Positions 17,482 through 24,768 of a stretch of 64,000 nt of DNA are shown piece after piece. Made by a program: the position numbers and the translations under genes. Within the stretch, counting starts at the first letter, position 1. Each line of letters opens with the position of its first letter. The notes beneath the pieces are model-generated. The model was not told the DNA's origin. It saw only the letters and a list, made by a program, of their open reading frames with translations, and searched no databases. The stretch covers positions 96,236-160,235 of the forward strand of contig JACERV010000007.1 in assembly GCA_013911065.1 (NCBI GenBank), read 5' to 3'. Source of the stretch: Ruminococcus sp. (lineage in GTDB: Bacteria; Bacillota; Clostridia; Lachnospirales; Lachnospiraceae).

Positions 17482-18477
17482 CTACCTCATAAAATCCAAA
17501 AGAGATTGGGAAAAAATACTTGTTCCTATTTTCAGTGCTACATTGTACACATATTGTGCCCACGAAAAATTCGTAATAGCCTCTGCTTCATCAATATTCA
17601 CATCATTCTTGTATTGTTCTGTGATGTTTAATTTCTCGTTTTCCAGTCTGTTCAGTGTGGAATCAAGGAGCTGGGTTTTCGTTCCCAGTCCTGTCAATTG
17701 GTTCCTCATGTCATCACTGCCTTTATTAAACTGGGTCCACAGCTTCTCATAAGCTGCCGAATCAAAATGATCTTTCTCAAGCAAATCTGCCATCTGTCCC
17801 GCCAGAACAATGAGATTCTTGCTTGTTCCGTCAGCCGTCTGACCATATCCTACCGCATTAACTCCAGGAAAAGCTGCATCGAAAGCACTGGAAGGAACGA
17901 CCTCTCCGCCCGAGAATGTAAATCCATATCCCAGATCCACATAGGAGTGTTCCTGTGACAGCTCCTTCATTACGGCCTCATTGGCTGGGTCATTTACATC
18001 CAGCCCTCTATATAGAACTTTTCCATCCTGGGATAATTCAAAAGGTGCATTGGAGCCATCATTTCCTGCCATCACATAAGTATTGCCATATTTTGCATTT
18101 AGAGTAATGATCATAGATTGCTGTAATGATCTTAAATTCTGTGCATATGCACTTCTTCCTGTATCTCCGGCGGAATCACTCATAGCTGCCGTTGAATAGT
18201 TTTTATCGATTTCCTTTGCCATGGAACTCAGCTGTGTAATCGAGTCCTCCTGTGTATCCTGCCATTTTTGTACTGTCTTCACAGTATTGGTATAATCTGC
18301 ATTTCTGGCATACCGTGTCTCCAGCACCGAACCTCTGGCGGCTGCGGACGGATCCTCATATGAATGAGCAAAACGGCGGCCCGTCTCCACCTGCCTGCGG
18401 GCCTGCTCCAGGCCGCTCATAGTGGAATTCAGATTATTCTGATAATTTCTTCGAATCATATTTGTTGTAATCCGCAT
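17482..18477 (-). CDS. flgL: Flagellar hook-associated protein 3 FlgL
   Basis: 331 residues. The N-terminal flagellin-like helix begins MRITTNMIRRNYQNNLN, and the C-terminal helix has INEAEAITNF-like sequence (DEAEAITNFSWAQYVYNVAL). FlgL forms the junction between hook and filament. The start has a GTAGGAGATG site. It follows flgK by 11 bases. Confidence 0.94.
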   Translation of the reverse strand: MRITTNMIRRNYQNNLNSTMSGLEQARRQVETGRRFAHSYEDPSAAARGSVLETRYARNADYTNTVKTVQKWQDTQEDSITQLSSMAKEIDKNYSTAAMSDSAGDTGRSAYAQNLRSLQQSMIITLNAKYGNTYVMAGNDGSNAPFELSQDGKVLYRGLDVNDPANEAVMKELSQEHSYVDLGYGFTFSGGEVVPSSAFDAAFPGVNAVGYGQTADGTSKNLIVLAGQMADLLEKDHFDSAAYEKLWTQFNKGSDDMRNQLTGLGTKTQLLDSTLNRLENEKLNITEQYKNDVNIDEAEAITNFSWAQYVYNVALKIGTSIFSQSLLDFMR

Positions 18478-18488
18478 ACTTACATCTC

Positions 18489-20054
18489 CTACCTGCCGAC
18501 AACGCCGGTTTCATTAATTAATTTGTCCAATAGCTGGTCCAAAGTGGTCATCAGTCTTGATGCTGCATTATAAGACTGCTGGTACCGCATCAGATCCATT
18601 ACTTCTTCATCCAGATTGACACCGGATATCGCATCCTTGGAGTCGGATATCTGATTCAGCACAGCAAGATGACTCGTTAAAATAGAGGAAGAAGCTTTGC
18701 GCTCAATAGCCTGGGTGTTCTGGATATTATCAAACCCGGCCATTAACGTCCCCTTGAACACAGTAAAATCATGCTCTTTGTTGCTCAATTCATCTACCAT
18801 CTTTAATATATTACTGTAAGCCGAAGTATTATCTGTCCCTCCCGCGCCCGGAGTTTGTGTCCTGGTCAGATTTATGGTGCCATCCATCCATCCATCGGAA
18901 ATCTTGATATTCTCAGCGGTAAACGTGGCGGAGCCATCGCTTGTCGAAAATAAATCCTGTGGAATGGTGTTGCCGGCTCCATCAACCGTCGCATTCAGAT
19001 CATTCATCAATGTAGCAAAGGTACTCACAAACTTATCGAACATAGAACTGTAGTACCCAATTCCTTTGATATCCGAACCATCAAATACCTCAGACTTGTT
19101 GAGCATGTCTATCTTTCCTTTGAGAACCCCATTCTGCATCAAATCTGCAATATCAATGTTATTGATATTGGTAGGATCAAGGGGGTCTTCCGGCGTTAGC
19201 GCGTCCTTAATCTTCAGGGAAACCGGTAAGCTCCCAGCCGATGTTCCAAGCTGGAATTCCCCGCCTTTGTCATCAGAAATCAGATTGTGGACATTTCCAT
19301 CCTTATCTTTAAATGTAACCTTGAGAGTGTCTACAGCACTGTCACCTGTACCATGTGTTTCATATGTAACCTGGATAGGCAGGTATGTAGCAAGGTCATC
19401 CAGAAGCTGGTTTCTCTGGTCTAAAAGCTCCAGAGCAGGATTCCCCATCACCTGGGTATTTTTGATCGTCTTATTCAGCTCTACAATCTGCTGAAGACAT
19501 GAATTTATATTCTTAATATCTGAGTTTTGAAGCTCGTCAACCGTATCACTTATCACATTGGAAATTGATGTAGCATTCTGATGTATTGCATTCAGAAGAA
19601 CAGTACAGGCAGAACGAACCAATGCGTCTGAGCTGCGTTCACCTGATTCTGACGGAATTGCCATATTTTTAAGCTGTGAAATCACATCATTCAGGGCAGT
19701 CCGGATGGCAGCCGTGTCTGTCTCATCAAAAATGTTCCCAATCTTCTCCAGAATCTTGTCTGTGGCGTCAGCAGTTCCCACCTTTGCAATCTGATTTCTA
19801 TATTGGATATCCAGATACGGGTCCCTGATCTGGATAATTCCCTTCATCATAACCCCCTGGCCCACTTTATTATCGAAACTTGAACTTCCATAGCTCGCCC
19901 CCACAGGATTGATGCTTGCAAGGTCCAGTCTTTGTCTTGTATAGCCTGCCGTATTCACATTGGAAAGGTTCTGTCCCGCTACGTCAATTGCTCTCTGACT
20001 TGCACTCAGTGCATGCTGCGCCATTGTAAATCCGGCAAATGTAGAACGAATCAT
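18489..20054 (-). CDS. flgK: Flagellar hook-associated protein 1 FlgK
   Basis: 521 residues. The N-terminus has STFAGFTMAQHALSASQ and the rod/hook signature GQNLSNVNTAGYTRQR. The C-terminus has GVNLDEEVMDLMRYQQSYN, the axial-protein motif. FlgK is the first hook-filament junction protein. AGGAGG precedes the start. It is part of flgM-flgN-flgK-flgL. Confidence 0.96.
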   Translation of the reverse strand: MIRSTFAGFTMAQHALSASQRAIDVAGQNLSNVNTAGYTRQRLDLASINPVGASYGSSSFDNKVGQGVMMKGIIQIRDPYLDIQYRNQIAKVGTADATDKILEKIGNIFDETDTAAIRTALNDVISQLKNMAIPSESGERSSDALVRSACTVLLNAIHQNATSISNVISDTVDELQNSDIKNINSCLQQIVELNKTIKNTQVMGNPALELLDQRNQLLDDLATYLPIQVTYETHGTGDSAVDTLKVTFKDKDGNVHNLISDDKGGEFQLGTSAGSLPVSLKIKDALTPEDPLDPTNINNIDIADLMQNGVLKGKIDMLNKSEVFDGSDIKGIGYYSSMFDKFVSTFATLMNDLNATVDGAGNTIPQDLFSTSDGSATFTAENIKISDGWMDGTINLTRTQTPGAGGTDNTSAYSNILKMVDELSNKEHDFTVFKGTLMAGFDNIQNTQAIERKASSSILTSHLAVLNQISDSKDAISGVNLDEEVMDLMRYQQSYNAASRLMTTLDQLLDKLINETGVVGR

Positions 20055-20073
20055 TGTATTCCTCCTCTCTTAA

Positions 20074-20523
20074 TCAAACTCTTCGGTTAGTCATATTTTT
20101 CAGGCCGGCAGAATCTGCTCTGCTCTCTGCATAAACCTGGCCTTTTGCATCATCAATCTTTTTATTGACCTGACGAAGATTTACTTCCATAATTACAGTC
20201 AGATCCTCATGAACTTCCTGAAACATCTGCATTGTTCTGCTCATTTCATCAAACAAGGGGAGAAAACGTGCTTTCTCTTCTCCGTCCAGCACCTCCAGTA
20301 TTTCATGAAAGCTCATCCCTGCATATCCGGCCTCCGCCTGTATCCTGTCTTTTTCTTTCTCCAGGCCCCTTAACTGCATAATAGATGCCTGTTCCTTTAT
20401 CATGTGGCCCTCAAGTACTGCAATCTGCTGTTCCCTGGCCGCATTTAACATCTTACTCTCAAGAGTAGTTAATTCCCGGAACAGAAGAATCATCTTTTGA
20501 ATTACTTCATGGAACTCATTCAT
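20074..20523 (-). CDS. flgN: Flagellar export chaperone FlgN
   Basis: 149 residues, all helical, with a leucine-rich N-terminus and the short GYAGMSFHEILEV motif in the middle. FlgN-type chaperones escort FlgK and FlgL to the export gate, and the gene sits between flgM and flgK as expected. It overlaps flgM by 8 bases, implying translational coupling. Confidence 0.85.
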   Translation of the reverse strand: MNEFHEVIQKMILLFRELTTLESKMLNAAREQQIAVLEGHMIKEQASIMQLRGLEKEKDRIQAEAGYAGMSFHEILEVLDGEEKARFLPLFDEMSRTMQMFQEVHEDLTVIMEVNLRQVNKKIDDAKGQVYAESRADSAGLKNMTNRRV

Positions 20524-20836
20524 CTGTCTGTTCTCCCTTCTGCAGCAATATCCTGCCTGCCAGCTTATCTATATCAATCTGATATGTTCCTTCTGCTATA
20601 CTTTTCTTTAGTTCTTCCACCTTCACTTCCGGTGTAGGGCGGCTGACCTCGGATAAAACACGTTTTGTCAGGTCCTCCGTCATCTTCTTCTCCTCAACCT
20701 GTCGGCTGTTGGATGTAATTAAAATTTCATCAAAGTGTCTGCTTTTCCCACTAACAGAAACATTTTTATTGTCTGCAGTATTAGCTGCAGTCTGTGCTAT
20801 ATAGCGGTGTCTTGCACCATCAATAGAAATACCCAT
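20516..20836 (-). CDS. flgM: Anti-sigma-28 factor FlgM
   Basis: 106 residues, normal size. The C-terminal half (RVLSEVSRPTPEVKVEELKK, then GTYQIDIDKLAGRIL) is the conserved sigma-28 binding part. FlgM blocks sigma-28 until the hook-basal body is complete and FlgM is exported. It is the first gene of the late operon flgM-csrA, preceded by AAGGAGG and a sigma-28 promoter, so it feeds back on its own expression. Confidence 0.92.
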   Translation of the reverse strand: MGISIDGARHRYIAQTAANTADNKNVSVSGKSRHFDEILITSNSRQVEEKKMTEDLTKRVLSEVSRPTPEVKVEELKKSIAEGTYQIDIDKLAGRILLQKGEQTDE

Positions 20837-20890
20837 CTTTCATGCCTCCTTCTAAATGACAGCAATATAGGTTTACTCTCTTATTACTTA

Positions 20891-20917
20891 ATATCGTCAC
20901 TTGTCAAACAATGTTAA
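20891..20917 (-). promoter_or_regulatory. Sigma-28 promoter of the flgM operon
   Basis: On the minus strand CTTAA (TTAA at 20914-20917), a 15-base spacer and GACGATAT (20891-20898) match the sigma-28 pattern CTAAA-N15-GCCGATAA/T at 3 of 4 core -35 and 7 of 8 -10 positions. The expected leader is about 48 bases. Confidence 0.75.
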
Positions 20918-20929
20918 GTTTTTATGTCT

Positions 20930-22306
20930 CTATTTTTTCCTGAACAGCTTTTTGAGGTTCTGCCGGATATTCCCGGCACCTACGCCCTTGCGCTTCAAAT
21001 TTATTTTCATCCGTTCTATAACCTTTGCTTTTTCTTTATACCATTTTCCTATACTTTCCTTTACCTGACTGTACCAGGCCCCTACCCTTTCTGCTTTGGG
21101 GCTGTACCATCTGAGCGCACGTTCTTTTTTAGGGCCATAAAACCCATGCCAGATTCTCGACATATCCTGGCTTTTCTGTATGATCCATAGATTTACCTGC
21201 TGTCCCGACATACGTAATATCCGCAGAAACCAACATAAAGGAAGAAGCCATGAGCGTTTTAAAAGAACCGGAAACATCGTACTCATGTACTCCATCTGCG
21301 GGAAGACCCATTCCATCATCTGCTGTCTCCTCTTACGCTTCAAATCCTTTTTATAAAAGTCCGCCACTTCCCTCACAAGGGGCAGCAGTTTTTCGCTTTC
21401 TTTACGGCACTGGACTCCTTTTGACAAAATGTAGCGCTCCATAGAATCAAAGAGAACATCCTCCTGTGGAAACAGCATCCCTCCAAACCAAAAGGCTGCC
21501 AGTTTAATGATATAGTCTGGAAAATTTCCCAGGTCAAGATAGGCCAGCTCTTTGTAAACAACCGTCCAGTCCAGACTTTTGTATACACTGATGTAGTAAA
21601 ACCACATGTCCAGTATAGATTGAATGTCTAAATTGCCCCTTGCATAACTCTCGGCAGCGCAGCCAATCATATAAACATAAAATTCCTCCGGCTCAAATCC
21701 ATGAATATAACGATAGTCCGTCTCTCTCCTATAGTCTTTTACCGGGAGAGAGAAGTACTTTTTGATTTTCTTATTTGTAAAGTCCAGAGTACTCTGAAAA
21801 ATCAGGAGGATTCCCGGTATTTTGTAATACCTTGTCTCTCCTTCTATTCTGGATTCCTGCTTTTCAAAATCCAGGGATTCCATCGTCTTTCTGATAATAT
21901 CATCTTTCCCCTTTTCTACAAGGATTCTTACATATTTGGTTGATCTCATATCTAACTGAGGGTAAAAGTGACGCATACGGTATTCATGAAGTATAATACT
22001 ATGTACCTTATGCTGCTCCAGAGCCTTCAAAACCTGAGGAACAACAGAAGTAAAGCGTTCCTCCCCGACCACCGCCTGGTGATAACGCTCTTCAAGTTTC
22101 TTTTTCCACGGTTCCAGCTCCTTGCTTTCAAAACCCAGAACGCCATAATAGACCACATTTGCAACTCCGTGATAATCCGCTAATTTATAAAGGCTTCCCC
22201 AGTTTGGCTGTCTGACCCACCTGGGGATTTCATTCTGGCCTACAAGTGCACTAAGCAGCTCTATTAAACATTTCACTTCATAACTTCTGATTCTTTTTTC
22301 GCTCAT
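20930..22306 (-). CDS. Degenerate nucleotidyltransferase-like protein (NTP_transf_5 type)
   Basis: 458 residues. The N-terminal two-thirds resembles the PF14907 family: NWGSLYKLADYHGVANVVYY, then the region normally reading KG...YP...R..DID. Here this reads IILHEYRMRHFYPQLDMR followed by STKYVRILV, so the KG pair and the catalytic Asp residues are missing. The last 130 residues are strongly basic, with repeated tryptophans and K/R-rich helices. No membrane helix is obvious. It overlaps the upstream FtsE-like ATPase gene by 29 bases, so the two are coupled. The function is unknown; a binding or regulatory role is more likely than catalysis. Confidence 0.6.
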   Translation of the reverse strand: MSEKRIRSYEVKCLIELLSALVGQNEIPRWVRQPNWGSLYKLADYHGVANVVYYGVLGFESKELEPWKKKLEERYHQAVVGEERFTSVVPQVLKALEQHKVHSIILHEYRMRHFYPQLDMRSTKYVRILVEKGKDDIIRKTMESLDFEKQESRIEGETRYYKIPGILLIFQSTLDFTNKKIKKYFSLPVKDYRRETDYRYIHGFEPEEFYVYMIGCAAESYARGNLDIQSILDMWFYYISVYKSLDWTVVYKELAYLDLGNFPDYIIKLAAFWFGGMLFPQEDVLFDSMERYILSKGVQCRKESEKLLPLVREVADFYKKDLKRKRRQQMMEWVFPQMEYMSTMFPVLLKRSWLLPLCWFLRILRMSGQQVNLWIIQKSQDMSRIWHGFYGPKKERALRWYSPKAERVGAWYSQVKESIGKWYKEKAKVIERMKINLKRKGVGAGNIRQNLKKLFRKK

Positions 22307-23027
22307 TCAGCACTCTTTTCTCCTCAAATATATCCATAGCTTTTGAATTATAAATGCCATGCCTTTCATCCAGCACTTTTACTCCAGACACCAGAGTAAT
22401 TACACGCTTTTTCATAATTGTCACAAGTTCCCTGGAATGGCTGGCGACAATCATTGTCACACCGAGGCGGTTCAGGTCATCCAGCAGGCACATCAAATCC
22501 CAGGAAGCATCAGGATCCAGGTTTGCAGTCGGTTCATCTACGACCATGACTTTAGGGTTCATGACAAGTGCTCTTGCCAGTTTGACCCTCGCAGCCTCTC
22601 CTACAGATAATTCATGTGGAAATGCAGACGCACGGTGAGAAATTCCTACTGTGCTCAGCGCCTGGCTGACCCTCTTTTTAATCAGGCGGTATGGTTGTTC
22701 TGTCACATACATGGCAAGGCTGACATTATCAAACGCAGTCCTGTCATTTAAAAGTCCCAGATCCATCTCCATAATGCCAAACTGTCTCCGGAAATATGGA
22801 CGCTTATGATTCGAGAGCTTCCCTGTATCAATTCCGCCTACCCAGATATCACCGGAAGTCGGTGTGAGCTGGCTGCTCAGAAGTTTCAGCAAGGTACTCT
22901 TTCCGGAACCGCTGCGGCCTACTACAAAAACAAATTCACCTTTTTCTATTTCAAAAGATACATTTTCAAGACCTATAACATCCTCGTTAAATATTTTTGT
23001 GACATTCTTAAATTCAATTTCTTTCAT
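22278..23027 (-). CDS. FtsE-like ABC transporter ATP-binding protein, orphan
   Basis: 249 residues. Walker A is GRSGSGKST (about 38-46), the Q-loop is RRQFGIMEMD, the signature is LSVGE instead of LSGGE, Walker B is VMVVDEPTANLD, and the switch His is in ASHS. Overall it is closest to FtsE. There is no FtsX-like permease next to it; the following coupled gene is the degenerate nucleotidyltransferase-like protein. A C-terminal lysine-rich tail extends past the usual FtsE end. It may energise a permease encoded elsewhere, or act in a non-transport complex. Confidence 0.85.
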   Translation of the reverse strand: MKEIEFKNVTKIFNEDVIGLENVSFEIEKGEFVFVVGRSGSGKSTLLKLLSSQLTPTSGDIWVGGIDTGKLSNHKRPYFRRQFGIMEMDLGLLNDRTAFDNVSLAMYVTEQPYRLIKKRVSQALSTVGISHRASAFPHELSVGEAARVKLARALVMNPKVMVVDEPTANLDPDASWDLMCLLDDLNRLGVTMIVASHSRELVTIMKKRVITLVSGVKVLDERHGIYNSKAMDIFEEKRVLNERKKNQKL

Positions 23028-23058
23028 GATACGGTCCTTTTCTTCCTTTTCTGTGTGC

Positions 23059-23085
23059 TTATCTTTTCTCTTCCTGGTCCGATAA
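23059..23085 (+). promoter_or_regulatory. Candidate sigma-28 promoter of the C39-like peptidase gene
   Basis: CTTAT (TTAT 23059-23062), a 15-base spacer and TCCGATAA (23078-23085) give 7 of 8 -10 matches with the same spacing as the flgM, cheA and fliC promoters here. The leader would be short, about 16 bases, with AAGGAGG at 23096-23102. Confidence 0.5.
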
Positions 23086-23107
23086 TATTTAAAGGAAGGA
23101 GGATACT

Positions 23108-23818
23108 ATGAAATTTATAAAGCGGATTTTTACTATATTTTTTTTCACATTTCTCGGTATACTTATTTTCTCCTCTCCGGTCTCCAGGCATGTTCACTCC
23201 AAAGAACCGGAAATTCTAAAAGATTCTGTAAAGCTTTCCCGGCAGGAAGATGTGCCTATCGTAACTGTGAAAAAAGAGGAGGAACCCAAAGGTCATGCGG
23301 TTCCGATTACCATGTACAGCCAGCATGATCCTGCCTGGAGCAGCTACCTGTACGGAGGAATAGACCCTATGACTACCCACGGATGCGGACCGACAGCCCT
23401 TGCTATGGCCGTCAGTTCACTCTCAGATACAGCCATCACTCCCGTTGATGCGGCCCAGTGGTCTGCTACAAATGGATGTTACTCTCCAAATAATGGTTCT
23501 GTACATGCTTTAATTCCAAACGGTGCCGCAAGCTACGGGCTGCGTGTGGAAAAGCTTTCTCAGCTTACTCCCGATGCCTTCCGTTCTGCCCTGTCATTTG
23601 ACAAGCTTCTGGTGCTCCTTATGGGTCCGGGAGACTTTTCCGATTCGGGCCATTTTATTATAGCATACGGGTATGATGAAAATGGTTCCATATTAGTTGC
23701 CGACCCGGCAAGCGAAGAACGCTCCAGTATGCATTGGTCTGCTGAAGTCCTGATCAGCCAGCTCAGCACATATGCAAAAAACGGCGGTCCCGTATGGGTA
23801 TTGTCCAAACCAGAATGA
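23108..23818 (+). CDS. Secreted C39-like cysteine peptidase
   Basis: 236 residues. Residues 1-30 form a signal peptide or N-terminal anchor (basic start, then a hydrophobic stretch ending FSSPVSRHVHS). The peptidase_C39_2 fold begins at VPITMYSQHDPAW; the catalytic Cys is in THGCGPTALAMAV, the His in GHFIIAYG, and the following Asp in VADPAS. It is probably a cell-wall-associated cysteine protease or peptidoglycan-related enzyme. The gene is divergent from the ATPase gene and has an apparent sigma-28 promoter, which would match sigma-D control of autolysins in Bacillus. The substrate is unknown. Confidence 0.8.
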   Translation: MKFIKRIFTIFFFTFLGILIFSSPVSRHVHSKEPEILKDSVKLSRQEDVPIVTVKKEEEPKGHAVPITMYSQHDPAWSSYLYGGIDPMTTHGCGPTALAMAVSSLSDTAITPVDAAQWSATNGCYSPNNGSVHALIPNGAASYGLRVEKLSQLTPDAFRSALSFDKLLVLLMGPGDFSDSGHFIIAYGYDENGSILVADPASEERSSMHWSAEVLISQLSTYAKNGGPVWVLSKPE

Positions 23819-23924
23819 AGAGTCTGACAAGCCAGACTCGTGCGCCGAAGCGCGGTCGCTTTAGCAGCCATTTTTTTATGTGCGCTGCGCATCCCCCCGG
23901 ATGAGTTTCCTATTATATAAAAAG

Positions 23925-23959
23925 CCTTCGAAATTACGGCGGGCCTGTAATTCCGAAGG
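23925..23959. terminator. Bidirectional terminator between the C39 peptidase and the fliT-like gene
   Basis: The stem CCTTCG-x-AATTAC / GTAATT-x-CGAAGG (12 pairs, one mismatch) has a 9-base loop, followed by TTTTT on the plus strand and by CTTTTTAT on the minus strand. It lies between convergent genes. The 100 bases before it hold a small AGTCTG/CAGACT stem and nothing else recognisable. Confidence 0.8.
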
Positions 23960-23965
23960 TTTTTA

Positions 23966-24388
23966 TCATTTACGGTAATAAGATTCACCGCCTGCAAGGC
24001 GGCTGCTTAATATTCTGTCTATCTCAACAGTCTGTCCCCAGATACGTTTCGTTGCCTGTACTGTGTCCGCGATTTGCTTCCACATCACATTCTCATCTTC
24101 ATCCGGAACATCCGCAGGTACATCTCCTCTCAGAACTGCATGAACTCTCTCTTGTATGTCCTCTGCCGTATTGGAAAAAAGCCGCTGAATACTTGCATCA
24201 CAATTACTGATTTTCTCCAGCTCGTTCCCTCTCATCTCAAGGACCATCCGGGTCACCAGTTTGTCATCACTGGAAAGACCCTCGCCAAGCTCCTTTGTAA
24301 GCCGCTGCACTTCATTCATATAACGGTACTTTTTCTGCACCTCTGTCAGAATCACAGACAGCAGCTCCTTCATATACCCTTCTCTCAT
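23966..24388 (-). CDS. Putative FliT/FlgN-like flagellar chaperone
   Basis: 140 residues, helical, acidic and without membrane segments, starting MREGYMKELLSVI. The start overlaps the fliS stop as ATGA; an ATG five codons later is an alternative. Position directly after fliS is where fliT is normally found, and the size and leucine pattern (VQRLTKELGEG, RMVLEMRGNELEKI) resemble FliT/FlgN-type chaperones. Sequence conservation in this group is low, so the assignment rests mainly on context. FliT-type proteins escort the filament cap FliD. Confidence 0.6.
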   Translation of the reverse strand: MREGYMKELLSVILTEVQKKYRYMNEVQRLTKELGEGLSSDDKLVTRMVLEMRGNELEKISNCDASIQRLFSNTAEDIQERVHAVLRGDVPADVPDEDENVMWKQIADTVQATKRIWGQTVEIDRILSSRLAGGESYYRK

Positions 24389-24750
24389 ACTGCCTTCTCC
24401 GCCGCCGCAAATGCATCCCGCAAATCCTTCACCAATGGCTGCAGCTCCTGTATGGTTTCTTTTTTCCTTCCTGCCTGCAGTCTGCTCAGCTCATAAATAA
24501 AGAAGTCATACATATTCCCCAGCTCCATACTGATTGTATAATTATGATTCAGCGTATCCTTCAGATAATTCACAATCTCCACAGAACGACCCACGGACTG
24601 CTCAAACAACTCGTAATTCTCCATCCCCAGTGCAATCTCTGCACGTTTTAACCGTTTCAGCAGCTCATCATAAAGTAAAAGAAGCAGCTCACCCTGTGTC
24701 ATAGTCATAACTGACTGCTCTTTATATTGTTGGTATCCATTCCCGTTCAT
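24385..24750 (-). CDS. fliS: Flagellin export chaperone FliS
   Basis: 121 residues, standard length. It carries the FliS pattern: GYQQYKEQSVMTMTQGELLLLLYDEL at the N-terminus (split here, conserved Y and LLLLYD), then a helix with LNHNYTISMELGNMYDFFIYEL. FliS caps flagellin in the cytoplasm and, in Bacillus, interacts with FliW-flagellin control. It lies between fliD and the fliT-like gene. Confidence 0.94.
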   Translation of the reverse strand: MNGNGYQQYKEQSVMTMTQGELLLLLYDELLKRLKRAEIALGMENYELFEQSVGRSVEIVNYLKDTLNHNYTISMELGNMYDFFIYELSRLQAGRKKETIQELQPLVKDLRDAFAAAEKAV

Positions 24751-24768
24751 TTTTATCCTACCTTCTTT

